Source of the DNA: Acidobacteriaceae bacterium TAA 166
GTDB lineage: Bacteria; Acidobacteriota; Terriglobia; Terriglobales; Acidobacteriaceae
NCBI GenBank assembly: GCA_000421065.1
Contig: ATWD01000001.1
Coordinates: 3,030,001-3,094,000, forward strand
Direction of reading: 5' to 3'
DNA length: 64,000 bases
A program made the translations under genes and the position numbers. The notes below the pieces were generated by a model. It was given only the letters and a program-made list of their open reading frames with translations, did not search any database and had not been told where the DNA came from. Shown in pieces: positions 47,495-56,417 of the stretch. Each line of letters starts with the position of its first letter. Position 1 is the first letter of the stretch.

Positions 47495-48193
47495 ATGTCC
47501 TTACGTCTCCAAGCCTCCGTTCTCTTGCTCCTCTGCCCCGCTCTGCGTGTCGAGGCCGCTGCCGCGAAGACTCCACAGCCCCATACCGTGGGGCTGGGAA
47601 CCGTTCGCCGCGTCTCCTACACCCAGCCCGACGCCACTCCCGAGGCCAGGCTCGACGAGACCTCCACCATTAAGGTCCGGGCCCTGGTCGTCGACGGACG
47701 CCAGAAAGACTGGACCACCGGCGACGCGCACGAGATCACCGACCGCACCTTTGCCATCCGCCGTGCCCTCCGCATCAACGACGCCCTCCCGTCCGACACC
47801 GCTCCGCGCTGGATCTGGCAGCCCGGCCCGTGGATCACAGTCGACCGCGTCACCGGACACATTACCGCCCTGCATCTCCCGGACTTCGATCCCCTGGTCT
47901 CGAACGCCGTCTGGTTCCGCGACTATGCGGCTTATTGCGGTACCGCCACCACCGCCAAGGGAGCCAGCCTCTACATCGTCGTCGCGCAGCTGGGAGCACG
48001 TCGGCCGGTGGTGCAGAAGATGATCGGCCACTGGCCGCAGCCCAATCACCCCGCTCCCGTCTGCCAGCCGGCGCAGTGGGAGCGCCTTCCCCTGCGCGTC
48101 GCCATGCAGCCGACCGGAGGAGAGGCGGCGACCTATGACGTCGTCGGGACCTCCTCCATCATCGAAGAGGGAGACAACGACGACGGAAACTAA
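47495..48193 (+). CDS. Secreted protein of unknown function
   Basis: A 232-residue protein with a signal peptide (MSLRLQASVLLLLCPALRVEA) and no domain I recognise. The mature part has motifs TVRRVSYTQPDATPEARLDE, DAHEITDRTFAIRRALRIND and ERLPLRVAMQPTGG. Two Cys residues (AYCGTAT and PVCQPAQW) could form a disulfide in the periplasm. Composition and codon use match neighbouring genes, so it is likely real. Confidence 0.65.
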   Translation: MSLRLQASVLLLLCPALRVEAAAAKTPQPHTVGLGTVRRVSYTQPDATPEARLDETSTIKVRALVVDGRQKDWTTGDAHEITDRTFAIRRALRINDALPSDTAPRWIWQPGPWITVDRVTGHITALHLPDFDPLVSNAVWFRDYAAYCGTATTAKGASLYIVVAQLGARRPVVQKMIGHWPQPNHPAPVCQPAQWERLPLRVAMQPTGGEAATYDVVGTSSIIEEGDNDDGN

Positions 48194-48311
48194 TCCCATT
48201 CTCCCGTCCTGGATCCTTCGAGAATGTCCTTTACTTCCAGCGTCCCTATCCGCAGAATCGACATCTGAAAACTAAGAGCCGTTTACAAATCTCTGCACGC
48301 CGGAGCCTCCG

Positions 48312-49253
48312 ATGAAAGCCATGCGTCTCGCGGATTCGGGCCAATCGCCCGCCCTGGTCGAAGTCAATCTCCCCGAGTTTCTGCCAGGTCCCGGTCAGGT
48401 CCTGGTCCGGGTCGCAGCCGCCGGTGTCATCCCCACAGAGCTCGAGTGGTACCCCACCACCCACCTCCAGTCAGGAGAGCGCCGGACCAACGCCGTTCCC
48501 GCGCATGAGTTCTCCGGAACCGTAGCCGCTCTTGGCGACAGTGTCTCCGACTTCGCCCTGAACCAGAACGTCTTCGGCATGAACGACTGGTTCTCCGAGG
48601 GAGCGCTGGCGGAGTTCTGCCTCACCGAGGCTTACTCCCTCGCCCCCGCCCCCCTGACGCTGAACCCAATCCAGGCCGCGACCGTTCCCATCAGCGCGCT
48701 CACCGCCTGGCAGGGTCTCTTCGAGCACGGCCACCTGCATCCGGGAGATCGCGTCCTGATCCACGGCGCAGCCGGGGCCGTAGGCCTCTTTGCCGTCCAG
48801 ATCGCCCACCTCCACGGAGCCCATGTCATCGCCACCGCGTCGGCCTCCGACTTCGGTCTCCTGCGCCAGCTGGGAGCCCAGGAGACGATCGACTATCACA
48901 CCACGCGTTTTGAGAACGCCATCCCCCAGTCGGTCGATATCGTCTTCGATACGGTGGGCGGCGACACGCTGCTGCGGTCCTATCCTCTGATCAAGCCGGG
49001 GCGCTTCGTCGTCACGGTCGCCTCGGACAGCGAGTCTTCGCAGGATCCGCGGGTCATGCACTCCTTCTTCATCGTCAAGCCGCACCAGCGCCAGCTGATG
49101 GAGGTCGCCGCGCTGATCGATACCGGCAAGCTGAGAACCTTCGTCCATGCCGTGGTTCCATTTGCCCAGGCAGCCGCGGCCTACAACGGCAAGATCGAGA
49201 ACGGCAGCGGACACGGCAAGGTCGTGGTCGCCGTGAATCCGCCGACGGCGTAA
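48312..49253 (+). CDS. NADPH:quinone reductase-like MDR oxidoreductase
   Basis: A 313-residue medium-chain dehydrogenase/reductase without the zinc-ligand Cys cluster. The GroES-like catalytic domain (AHEFSGTVAALGDSVSDF) is followed by the nucleotide-binding domain with GDRVLIHGAAGAVGLFAVQIAHLHGAHVIATA and DIVFDTVGGDTLLRSYPLIKPG. It likely reduces quinones or other alpha,beta-unsaturated carbonyls with NADPH. It stands alone. A remnant of a related gene lies at 15247. Confidence 0.88.
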   Translation: MKAMRLADSGQSPALVEVNLPEFLPGPGQVLVRVAAAGVIPTELEWYPTTHLQSGERRTNAVPAHEFSGTVAALGDSVSDFALNQNVFGMNDWFSEGALAEFCLTEAYSLAPAPLTLNPIQAATVPISALTAWQGLFEHGHLHPGDRVLIHGAAGAVGLFAVQIAHLHGAHVIATASASDFGLLRQLGAQETIDYHTTRFENAIPQSVDIVFDTVGGDTLLRSYPLIKPGRFVVTVASDSESSQDPRVMHSFFIVKPHQRQLMEVAALIDTGKLRTFVHAVVPFAQAAAAYNGKIENGSGHGKVVVAVNPPTA

Positions 49254-49278
49254 CGAAGCTGTCTCGGCTGATTCAAGA

Positions 49279-49303
49279 GTATGGCCTGCCGCGCGGCAGC
49301 GCA
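49279..49303. repeat. Short GC-rich palindromic (REP-like) unit
   Basis: ATGGCCTGCCGCGCGGCAGC plus GCAC, nearly a perfect hairpin (TGCCGCGCGGCA). Confidence 0.6.
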
Positions 49304-49322
49304 CGTCCTTACAAATTACGAC

Positions 49323-50002
49323 CTAAGAATGTTGCGAGAGAAGCGACTTGATCAGGGCCTCCAGACCGTTCCAGGCGATCTGCACCCCGATGCACAGCAG
49401 GATAAAAGCGACCACGCGCAGAATGCCATGCACGGTCGACGGAGAGATCGTCCGCGTAATCTGCGGAGCATACGCGTAACAGACATAGACCAACGCGGCC
49501 AGCAGAATCACGGCCAGCAACAGGCCCGCGCGCGCCAGCAGCGTCTGGCTTAGGTTCCCTCCCACGGTGTGGGCGCTGAGTGTCAGCATCACCACCAGGC
49601 ATCCCGGCCCCGCCGTCACAGGAAAGGTCAGCGGATAGAAGGCGCTCGACTCGAAGTTGTTCGAAGCCGCCTTCTCGCTCATCTCGGCATCGGTGTTTTT
49701 AGGAGACTTATCGGCGTCGGCCTGGTTCAGCAGACTCCACCCAATCGCCGCAACCACGATTCCCCGGCCAGCTGCACGATCGGCAGCGAGATCCCGAAGA
49801 AGGAGAGCAGGAACGACCCGATCAGCTCGATCACCGCGAAGAACAGCACCATATCCATCGCGATCTGCCGGGCCAGCGATTTGTAGACCGACGCGGGCTG
49901 AATCCCCACAAAGCCCAGAAACACCAGCGCCGACCCCAGCGGGTTCACCAGGGGCAGCAACGCGCTGAACCCCAGAGCGAAGTGTTTCCATAACTGGTCC
50001 AC
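49323..50002 (-). pseudogene. MarC-family membrane protein gene with a frameshift
   Basis: A MarC-type inner-membrane protein split over two frames. Codons from 50002 give WKHFALGFSALLPLVNPLGS through FFGISLPIVQLAG, then switch to a dead end. The rest continues in another frame from IVVAAIGWSLLNQAD through YPLTFPVTAGPGCLVV (the second family motif) to the stop at 49323. Adding one G to the run of four at 49762-49765 restores LAGGIVVAAIGW. Total length would be about 226, normal for MarC. Either a genuine loss-of-function mutation or a single-base sequencing error in a homopolymer. Confidence 0.8.
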
Positions 50003-50090
50003 CGTCTCCCTCCACTCACGGCAAGAAAACAGGGCTGCCGGGAATTCTCCTCTGCAACAATAACCTAATCCACAGCGATATCATCTCCCC

Positions 50091-50717
50091 ATGGACTCCT
50101 TCGAAGATTTGCTGCGTCAGGCCGAGATCGCCCACGGTCATCTCTGCGCCGGGCAGATCCTCGGGGTGCGCATGGCCATGCTGGGCTGCAAGCGGCTGGG
50201 GCTGGCCGAGCCTCGCACCACCGACCGCAAGCGGCTGGTGACCTTCGTCGAGATCGACCGCTGTGCCACCGACGCCATCGGCGTGGTCACCGGATGCCGC
50301 CTGGGAAAACGCGCCCTCAAGGTGAGGGACTGGGGGAAGATGGCGGCCACCTTCATCGATCTGGGAGCGCAGCTTGAGGCTGAAGGAGAGACGCCGGTCT
50401 ATAAAGGCATCCGCATCGCCGCGCTGGAGAGCTCCAAGCAACGCGCCCGCGAGCTCTACCCGCAGATCGAAGATAAAAACCGGCAGCAGATGCTCGCCTA
50501 CCGGGAGATGACGGACGCCGATCTCTTCGCCGAGCAGTGGGTAGGGGTTCCGATGCATCCGCGCGAGATGCCCGGATACAAGTCGGCGCGGATCACCTGC
50601 GCGATCTGCGCCGAGGGCATCAACTATGACCGGAACGTCAGCGATGCGGATGGAAGAATTCTCTGCCAGTCCTGCGCACAGCCCGAGACCAGCTACTACA
50701 AACCGCTAGGTGGATGA
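50091..50717 (+). CDS. FmdE-family protein with C-terminal zinc finger
   Basis: A 208-residue cytosolic protein. The N-terminal FmdE domain (HGHLCAGQILGVRMAMLG, with the conserved H-x-C, and VEIDRCATDAIGVVTGCRLGKRAL) is known from archaeal formylmethanofuran dehydrogenase clusters but is widespread without them. The C-terminus carries CAICAEG and CQSCA, a four-Cys zinc ribbon. No molybdenum or tungsten enzyme subunits are adjacent, so a formylmethanofuran role is unlikely; metal binding or insertion is a guess. Confidence 0.82.
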   Translation: MDSFEDLLRQAEIAHGHLCAGQILGVRMAMLGCKRLGLAEPRTTDRKRLVTFVEIDRCATDAIGVVTGCRLGKRALKVRDWGKMAATFIDLGAQLEAEGETPVYKGIRIAALESSKQRARELYPQIEDKNRQQMLAYREMTDADLFAEQWVGVPMHPREMPGYKSARITCAICAEGINYDRNVSDADGRILCQSCAQPETSYYKPLGG

Positions 50718-50719
50718 AA

Positions 50720-50747
50720 GACACTGGCCCGCACGGCAGCGCACCTC
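50720..50747. repeat. Short REP-like unit, partial
   Basis: GGCCCGCACGGCAGCGCACC immediately after the FmdE-like gene; a half copy of the family. Confidence 0.45.
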
Positions 50748-50755
50748 CTTCGCCT

Positions 50756-51037
50756 TTAACGGCCGTAGTAGCCATAGCGGTGCGCCCGCAGCCACTCCTC
50801 ATGCCGCACCCTGGCCTCATGACGGGCGATCTCGGCGCGACGAGCCTCTTCAATCCGAAGACGTTCATAGTAGGCCCTGCGGGCATAGTAATCTGGATAG
50901 ACCACGGGACGTCCCACGGTCACTCCCACCGCAAACTGCTGTGCATCCGCCTTTGCCGGCACCGCGAGCATCAACGCGCCCGCAACCAGACCAGCCGCCA
51001 TCCCCTTCGCAATCATCGCCTTCAAAGTGCCTTTCAT
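50756..51037 (-). CDS. Small exported charged protein
   Basis: 93 residues with a signal peptide (KAMIAKGMAAGLVAGALMLAVPAKADA) and a short mature part rich in Arg, Tyr, Glu and Ala (YYARRAYYERLRIEEARRAE, RHEEWLRAHRYGYYGR). GAGGAGG lies 6 bases before the ATG at 51037. I recognise no family; small exported Tyr/Arg-rich proteins of this kind are frequent in acidobacteria and proteobacteria. Confidence 0.65.
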   Translation of the reverse strand: MKGTLKAMIAKGMAAGLVAGALMLAVPAKADAQQFAVGVTVGRPVVYPDYYARRAYYERLRIEEARRAEIARHEARVRHEEWLRAHRYGYYGR

Positions 51038-51309
51038 AACTAACCTCCTCACTACACTCATACTGAACCCCTATTCACTCGCCCGGTTGCGCGCAACTTT
51101 CCCCTCTGCCGGGGTTATAAACTCGCAAAAAATCCCCGCAGAGTCTTGGTTTTTCGCTGGTAAACTGGCTCAACCATGACGGACCTCCGCACCTCCGCGC
51201 CGATGCACCTCATGGCACCTCTCTGTTGTTGTCGCTAAGCGGCCGTCCCACCGCTCCGAAGCTCCTCCCGCTCCTCCCGAAAGTCTTCCACTCTTGTTTG
51301 GAGAAATTC

Positions 51310-51414
51310 ATGTCCAACCTCCGTACCGTCTCGCTGGACGTCTGGGCCGTCGCCCTCTCGCTCACGCTCGCCCTCATCGTTCGCCTCGGTCTGATCAAGA
51401 CCGTGCCGTGGTAA
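51310..51414 (+). CDS. 34-residue single-pass membrane protein upstream of the YeiH-type gene
   Basis: MSNLRTVSLDVWAVALSLTL continues to a single hydrophobic helix ending in RLGLIKTVPW. GGAG lies 6 bases before the ATG, and the stop is 32 bases before the transporter start, so they are probably co-transcribed. The size, one transmembrane helix and position suggest an accessory subunit of the transporter. I do not recognise a named family. Confidence 0.5.
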   Translation: MSNLRTVSLDVWAVALSLTLALIVRLGLIKTVPW

Positions 51415-51446
51415 TCGCCTCCGGCAAGCAAGGAGAAAGACACCTC

Positions 51447-52598
51447 ATGGCCACCCCCACCACCGCCTCTACTCCCAAAGAAGCCATTCGCTCCGCACGC
51501 CTCGACGCTGGCCCGGCCTCGTTCGGGTCGCTTCTGCCCGGCATCGCCCTGCTCGCGATCGTTGGGTACGCCGGCAAGGTCACCGAGCATGCCATCAACA
51601 CCTACGCGAAGACGCACCACCTCACCTTTCCCAACATCGAGTACGTCCTGTGGGCGATCCTCTTCGGCGTCGTCATCGCCAACACCATCGGGCTTCCCCG
51701 CATCTTTCGTGCCGGAGTGGCCACCTACGAGTTCTGGCTGAAGGCCGGCATCATCCTGTTGGGCGCGCGCTTCGTGCTGGGCGACGTGCTCAAGCTGGGC
51801 GGCCTCTCGCTCGGCCTGGTCTTCGTCGCCATCATCCTGTCGATCCTCTTCATGACGTGGCTGGGCCGCGCCTTCCGGCTCTCGCCCGCCCTGACCACCC
51901 TGCTGGCCGTCGGCTCGTCCATCTGCGGAGTCTCGGCCATCATCGCGACCCAGGGCGCAATCGACGCCGATGAAGACGACTCGGCCACCGCCATCGCCGC
52001 CATTCTTGCCCTGGGAGCGATCTCGCTCTTCGCCTTCCCGCTCATCGGCCACGCCCTGCACATGTCCGATCACTCCTACGGCCTCTGGACCGGTCTGGCC
52101 GTCGACAACACCGCCGAGGCGACCGCCGCCGGAGCGCTTTACTCCGATGTCGCCGGAAAGTACGCCGTTCTGGCCAAGACCTGCCGCAACGCCCTGATCG
52201 GCTTCGTCGTTCTGGCCTATGCGATTCAGTGGTCGCGCCGCGGCCTGGCCAACGCCGCCACCGAAAAGCAGCTGGAGAACAAGGCCGCCTTCCTCTGGAA
52301 GAAGTTCCCGAAGTTCGTGCTCGGCTTCCTGTTCATCTCACTGCTGGCGACGCTGGGTGCAAGCTCCAACCCCTCCATCGCCGCTCTGGGATTCAACAAG
52401 GCGCAGCTGTTGGCGCTGGGCAATCTCAGCCGCTGGGCCTTTCTGCTGACCTTTGCCGGAGTCGGCCTGCGGACGGACCTGAAGAGCCTCTTCAAACAGG
52501 GCGCCCGGCCCTTCATCGTCAGCGCCGTCGGCGAGATCGTGATCGCGATCCTCACCCTGGGACTGATCCTGGGAGCGGACCGTATCTACCACCTGTAA
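51447..52598 (+). CDS. YeiH-family (putative sulfate exporter) membrane protein
   Basis: A 383-residue polytopic inner-membrane protein with about ten helices. Family motifs are present: WAILFGVVIANTIGLP, WLKAGIILLGARFVLGD, GSSICGVSAIIATQGAIDADEDDSATAIAAI, GLAVDNTAEATAAGALYS and FAGVGLRTDLKSLF. AAGGAG lies 10 bases before the ATG. The UPF0324/YeiH family is annotated as putative sulfate exporters without firm proof. A 34-residue membrane peptide precedes it in the same transcript. Confidence 0.88.
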   Translation: MATPTTASTPKEAIRSARLDAGPASFGSLLPGIALLAIVGYAGKVTEHAINTYAKTHHLTFPNIEYVLWAILFGVVIANTIGLPRIFRAGVATYEFWLKAGIILLGARFVLGDVLKLGGLSLGLVFVAIILSILFMTWLGRAFRLSPALTTLLAVGSSICGVSAIIATQGAIDADEDDSATAIAAILALGAISLFAFPLIGHALHMSDHSYGLWTGLAVDNTAEATAAGALYSDVAGKYAVLAKTCRNALIGFVVLAYAIQWSRRGLANAATEKQLENKAAFLWKKFPKFVLGFLFISLLATLGASSNPSIAALGFNKAQLLALGNLSRWAFLLTFAGVGLRTDLKSLFKQGARPFIVSAVGEIVIAILTLGLILGADRIYHL

Positions 52599-52604
52599 AA
52601 GAAT

Positions 52605-52742
52605 GGCCCACTGCGCGTGGAGCGGTCACTTCGTGACGCGTAGCGGGCCTTCGGCGTAGAGATTTTCGCAAGCGACCAACGGGAGCCCCGCCCCGAAGGG
52701 CAAACACGCGTCACGAAGTGACCGCTCCACGCGCAGTGGGCC
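52605..52742. repeat. Long hairpin repeat, copy 2, with perfect 37-bp arms
   Basis: Positions 52605-52641 and 52706-52742 are exact reverse complements over 37 bp, enclosing 64 bases. The outer part is the short REP-like unit (GGCCCACTGCGCGTGG); the inner part carries GGTCACTTCGTGACGCGT, itself a small hairpin. The loop resembles the loops of copies 1 and 3. A further CCGCGCGGCAG half-unit follows to 52752. It fills the gap between the YeiH-type gene and the convergent DUF2251 gene, and as RNA would form a very stable stem that could end transcription from both sides. Confidence 0.9.
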
Positions 52743-52756
52743 CGCGCGGCAGCCTC

Positions 52757-53224
52757 TTACCTGTTCGTATCCGCCGGTCCCGTCATCCCATACAGCTCAC
52801 TCTCGAAGCTCTGGATCACGGCATCCGACCACGCATGCGTGGACTTCCTCCACGTATCGCCCTGCTCCTCAAGGAAGTTTGGGAAGTTCAACCGGCAGTA
52901 TCCAGCCCTCTGCCTGAAGTCATAAAGGCCCTGCGGAATCCCATCGAGATACAGCACCGCCTTCAGACCGTCGCGCGACCACTCCACCGCCGCGATCCGC
53001 TCTCGCTCCGGCCGCTTCAGTTCGGCATCGCTCTTCGCCAGCGCCTCGACGTTATAGATCAGCATCGCGTCCAGGATGCTCTCCTCGTGCGTCGTCTGCG
53101 AGCGGTCGCAGGCGTAAAAGTAGCCCGCGACGCCCTCATCCTCGAAGACCACCGTCCACGGCGGCGCCGAAGGCGAGTCGGAGGAGAGAAAGGCGAGGCC
53201 GGGGGTAAAGGTGAGCGACTCCAT
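52757..53224 (-). CDS. DUF2251-like protein
   Basis: A 155-residue cytosolic protein. WTVVFEDEGVAGYFYACDRS and ILDAMLIYNVEAL near the N-terminus resemble DUF2251; EWSRDGLKAVLYLDGIPQGLYDFRQRAGYCRLNFPNF in the middle is also typical. The ATG at 53224 sits very close behind GAGAGG; a GTG at 53233 is the alternative. Function unknown. Confidence 0.7.
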   Translation of the reverse strand: MESLTFTPGLAFLSSDSPSAPPWTVVFEDEGVAGYFYACDRSQTTHEESILDAMLIYNVEALAKSDAELKRPERERIAAVEWSRDGLKAVLYLDGIPQGLYDFRQRAGYCRLNFPNFLEEQGDTWRKSTHAWSDAVIQSFESELYGMTGPADTNR

Positions 53225-53292
53225 ACCTCTCACGATACGATAGAAGCGATGCCTGGTGACAATCGACGGATCATGAAGAAGGTGGCTGCCCG

Positions 53293-54501
53293 TTGAAGCT
53301 GCCTAAGTTCAAGATGGGTTGGCCCCAGCGCCTGGCCGCGTTGCTGCTCCTGATCTTCCTGGGGGAGTGCCTCTGGGTCATCTCCCGCCAGCAGCTCTCC
53401 ACCGAGGACTACCGCTTCGCCCGCTGCGGCCGCGAGATGTGGGAGAAGCCCTCGCCCCTCGGTGGCTACTTCACCTCCTGCGGCAACCTCAACGGTGACG
53501 GCACCTTCGGCTATCGGGCCGCCGGGCTCCCTCTCACCCTGCAGCGCCTGGTCCTGCTCGCCACCGACAAGCTGCGCAGCCCCGAAGACCGCCTCTACTC
53601 CTCCGGCAGCCTCAACGGCTCCACCTGGGAGGCACGGCACGAGCTCTCGAGCGTCAAGTATCTTCTACACCTTCCCTTCGTCTTCTTCGCCATCTGGCTC
53701 GGCGCCGGCCTCTGGTGGGTCGCCCGCCGCCTCTACGGCAATGAAGGCGGATTCTTCGCCCTCAGCCTCTACATCTTCTGCCCGGAGATCGTTCGCTACG
53801 CCGTCACCCCCAACAACGACGTCCTCGCCATGTGGGGACTCTACGGAATGGTCTACACGGCCATCGGGGTTGCCCACGCCATGCAGGGACCGCGCCGCAA
53901 ATGGCGTCCGCGGATCGCCCTGCTGACCGTCGCTCTCGGCTTCACCGCCGCCGCCCACCTGCTCGCATCGATGGTCGGGTTCGTCGCCGCCGCCGTCTTC
54001 ATGATGTATCTTGCCGAGCGCCGCCGCAGCTACGTCATGCAGACCCTGATCTACTCGGGCGTGGGAGCGCTCGTGATCCTGTTCGCGTTCTACACCTTCC
54101 GGCTCCCCGCCTTCAGCTACGTCTTCACCGGGGGCGGCGCCCGTTTCTGGTTCTCGCTCGATGCCACCCGAGCCTTCTTCACCGAGCCCGCCAACGCCGC
54201 CATCGCGGTCGCGTTCGCCGTCGCCATCTTCCTCTACATCGGAGTGCGCCGCTGCCGTTACTTCGGCAACATCGTGCCCCTCCTCATGTTGATCGTTCTC
54301 TTTCCCCTCATGACGACCCAGACCCTCTCTCGCCCCTGGTTCTGGGCGCTTCCATTCCTCTTCACCTTCACCGGCGGCGTCTTCGCCGATATCCTCGAGA
54401 CCCGGTTCCGCAAGCTCTTCCTCGCCCTCACCGGACTCATCCTCATCACCCAGGCCGCCTCCTGCATCGCGGTCCTCAACTCCATTGCACGCCAATCCTG
54501 A
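53293..54501 (+). CDS. Polytopic membrane protein, GT-C glycosyltransferase-like
   Basis: A 402-residue inner-membrane protein with about eight hydrophobic segments, starting at a TTG near AAGGTGG. A large first loop (about 30-115: STEDYRFARCGREMWEKP and the LNGDGTFGYRAAGLP segment) and FCPEIVRYAVTPNNDVLAMWGLYGMVY resemble GT39-like GT-C proteins, but the canonical DE/DD motif is not clear. It may be a glycosyltransferase or a relative lacking activity. The L,D-transpeptidase gene begins 85 bases after it, so they may share a transcript. Confidence 0.6.
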   Translation: MKLPKFKMGWPQRLAALLLLIFLGECLWVISRQQLSTEDYRFARCGREMWEKPSPLGGYFTSCGNLNGDGTFGYRAAGLPLTLQRLVLLATDKLRSPEDRLYSSGSLNGSTWEARHELSSVKYLLHLPFVFFAIWLGAGLWWVARRLYGNEGGFFALSLYIFCPEIVRYAVTPNNDVLAMWGLYGMVYTAIGVAHAMQGPRRKWRPRIALLTVALGFTAAAHLLASMVGFVAAAVFMMYLAERRRSYVMQTLIYSGVGALVILFAFYTFRLPAFSYVFTGGGARFWFSLDATRAFFTEPANAAIAVAFAVAIFLYIGVRRCRYFGNIVPLLMLIVLFPLMTTQTLSRPWFWALPFLFTFTGGVFADILETRFRKLFLALTGLILITQAASCIAVLNSIARQS

Positions 54502-54586
54502 TCCTCTCCACCAGGGTCAATACGGCATAATGGAGCCGGCACCCATTCCAGGCAGCGGGGCCGAGCTCCTCCGAGGACGGTACCTT

Positions 54587-56377
54587 TTGAAGAAGATTTT
54601 CCTGCTCTCTGCGGGCCTGTGCGCCCTTGCTCTGCTCCTGTCCCTCTCCGGATGCCGTCGGCCCCGTAAGACCACCTCCGCGCCCAACACCACCGACTAC
54701 TCCGAACGGCTCCAGACCCTAACCTCGGCGAAGCACCTCGGCTTTCTCCACTGGCCGAACGTCTCCGACTACGAGCCCGCGGTCAAAACCTTCTACGAAG
54801 ACCGCAACTACGAGATCGCCTGGACCCGCGACGGCCGACCCACCCCCGCCGCCAGGGGCTTCATCCAGGCCTTCAACGAAGCTGCAACCAAGGGCCTGCG
54901 CCCCGTGGACTACGATGGCCCCCTCTGGGCCGCTCGTCTCTCCACGCTCGCCGCCGCCCAGAACACCGCAAATGCTCCTGCCCAAAACACCGAGAAGGCC
55001 GCGGAGAAAAAGCAGGAGAATATCGCGCAGTTCGACGTCGCCATGACGGTCTCGGTGATGCGCTTCATCTCCGACCTCCGCATCGGCCGCGTCAATCCCA
55101 GCCACTTCAACTTCGGCGTCGACGTCGCCAACAAGCGCTACGATCTCGCCGAGTTCGTCTCCGACAATGCCGTCGATGTCACCGACATCCCCAAGCTGCT
55201 GGCCACGGTCGAGCCTGACTCCGATCTCTATCGCCGTACTGAACAGGCCCTTGCCCACTACGTCGATCTCGCCCGGCAACAGCAGCAAGCGGGCACAGAG
55301 CCCTTGCCGAAGCCCACCGCGCCCATCGCGCCGGGCTCAGCCTACGCCCACGCCTCCGAGCTCTTCGATCGCCTCAAGCTCGAGGGCGACCTCCCCGACG
55401 ATACCTCCGAGGCTCCGCGTACGGCCTACACCGACGCTCTCGCCGATGGAGTCAAACACTTTCAGCATCGCCACGGCCTCACCGAGGACGGCAAGCTGAC
55501 CCCGCAGACCATCACGGAGCTCAACGTCCCCTTCACCCAGCGCGTCCATCAGCTCGAAGACGCGCTCGAGCGCTGGCGCTGGCTCCCCGATCCTTACCTC
55601 AACCCGCGCCTGATGGTAAACCTGCCGGAGTTCGTGCTGCGTGGCTACGACCAGGACCACAAGCTCGACTTCACCATGCGGGTCGTCGTCGGCAAGGTGG
55701 TCGACGATCACCAGACTCCGGTGCTGGCGCGCATGATGCGCTACCTCGTCTTCCGCCCCTACTGGAACGTTCCCACCGACATCACCCGCAAGGAGCTGGT
55801 GCCGCACATGGAATCGAGCCACGGCTACCTCGAGAGCCACAACTTCGAGGTCGTCACCTCCAAAGGCCAGCCCGTCCCCAGCTACACCGCCAAGCAGGTC
55901 GCCCAGGGGAGCTTCATGGTCCGCGAAAAGCCCGGCCCCAAAAACTCCCTCGGCCTGATCAAGTTCATGTTTCCCAACCAGTACGACATCTACCTGCACT
56001 CGACGCCGGCGACCCAGCTCTTTGACCGCACGCGCCGCGACTTCAGCCACGGCTGCGTGCGGGTGCAGAAGCCCGATGAGCTGGCCGCCTGGCTGCTCGA
56101 TGGGCAGAAGGATAAGGACGGCCAGGACTGGACCCTCGACAAGGTTCGCGATGCCCTGAACAATCCTCCGGACAACCACCAGGTCAACCTGAAGACGCCC
56201 GTCCCCATCGTCATCTTCTACGTCACCGCCGAAGTGGAGGAAGACGGCGACGTCCACTTCTTCGACGACATCTACGGCTACGACGCCGAGATGCAGAAGG
56301 TCCTCGACAAGGGACCGCCTTATCCCGTCAAGCCTTATCCCGCCGCGCCGAAACCTAAGGCAGGCGATACCGTCTAG
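54587..56377 (+). CDS. L,D-transpeptidase lipoprotein (YcbB-like)
   Basis: An envelope enzyme of 596 residues that forms or uses 3-3 cross-links of peptidoglycan. The TTG start at 54587 gives a clean lipoprotein signal (KKIFLLSAGLCALALLLSLSGC, lipobox LSGC); upstream in-frame ATGs would put 35 residues before it. It has a scaffold domain (about 70-260), a peptidoglycan-binding segment (VKHFQHRHGLTEDGKLTPQTITELN) and a YkuD catalytic domain (about 355-510) with the HSTPATQLFDRTRRDFSHGCVRVQ block containing the nucleophile Cys and its His. This matches the YcbB/LdtD layout, but the lipid anchor is unusual for that class. Confidence 0.87.
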   Translation: MKKIFLLSAGLCALALLLSLSGCRRPRKTTSAPNTTDYSERLQTLTSAKHLGFLHWPNVSDYEPAVKTFYEDRNYEIAWTRDGRPTPAARGFIQAFNEAATKGLRPVDYDGPLWAARLSTLAAAQNTANAPAQNTEKAAEKKQENIAQFDVAMTVSVMRFISDLRIGRVNPSHFNFGVDVANKRYDLAEFVSDNAVDVTDIPKLLATVEPDSDLYRRTEQALAHYVDLARQQQQAGTEPLPKPTAPIAPGSAYAHASELFDRLKLEGDLPDDTSEAPRTAYTDALADGVKHFQHRHGLTEDGKLTPQTITELNVPFTQRVHQLEDALERWRWLPDPYLNPRLMVNLPEFVLRGYDQDHKLDFTMRVVVGKVVDDHQTPVLARMMRYLVFRPYWNVPTDITRKELVPHMESSHGYLESHNFEVVTSKGQPVPSYTAKQVAQGSFMVREKPGPKNSLGLIKFMFPNQYDIYLHSTPATQLFDRTRRDFSHGCVRVQKPDELAAWLLDGQKDKDGQDWTLDKVRDALNNPPDNHQVNLKTPVPIVIFYVTAEVEEDGDVHFFDDIYGYDAEMQKVLDKGPPYPVKPYPAAPKPKAGDTV

Positions 56378-56417
56378 GCCAGGATAGTCATAAAAGAAAG
56401 AAAGACGATGGCCTGCT

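Noticed and set aside
53665..54495. 276-codon acidic minus frame opposite the membrane protein
   Set aside because: Extreme Glu/Gly/Asp composition arising as complement of a hydrophobic GC-rich gene.
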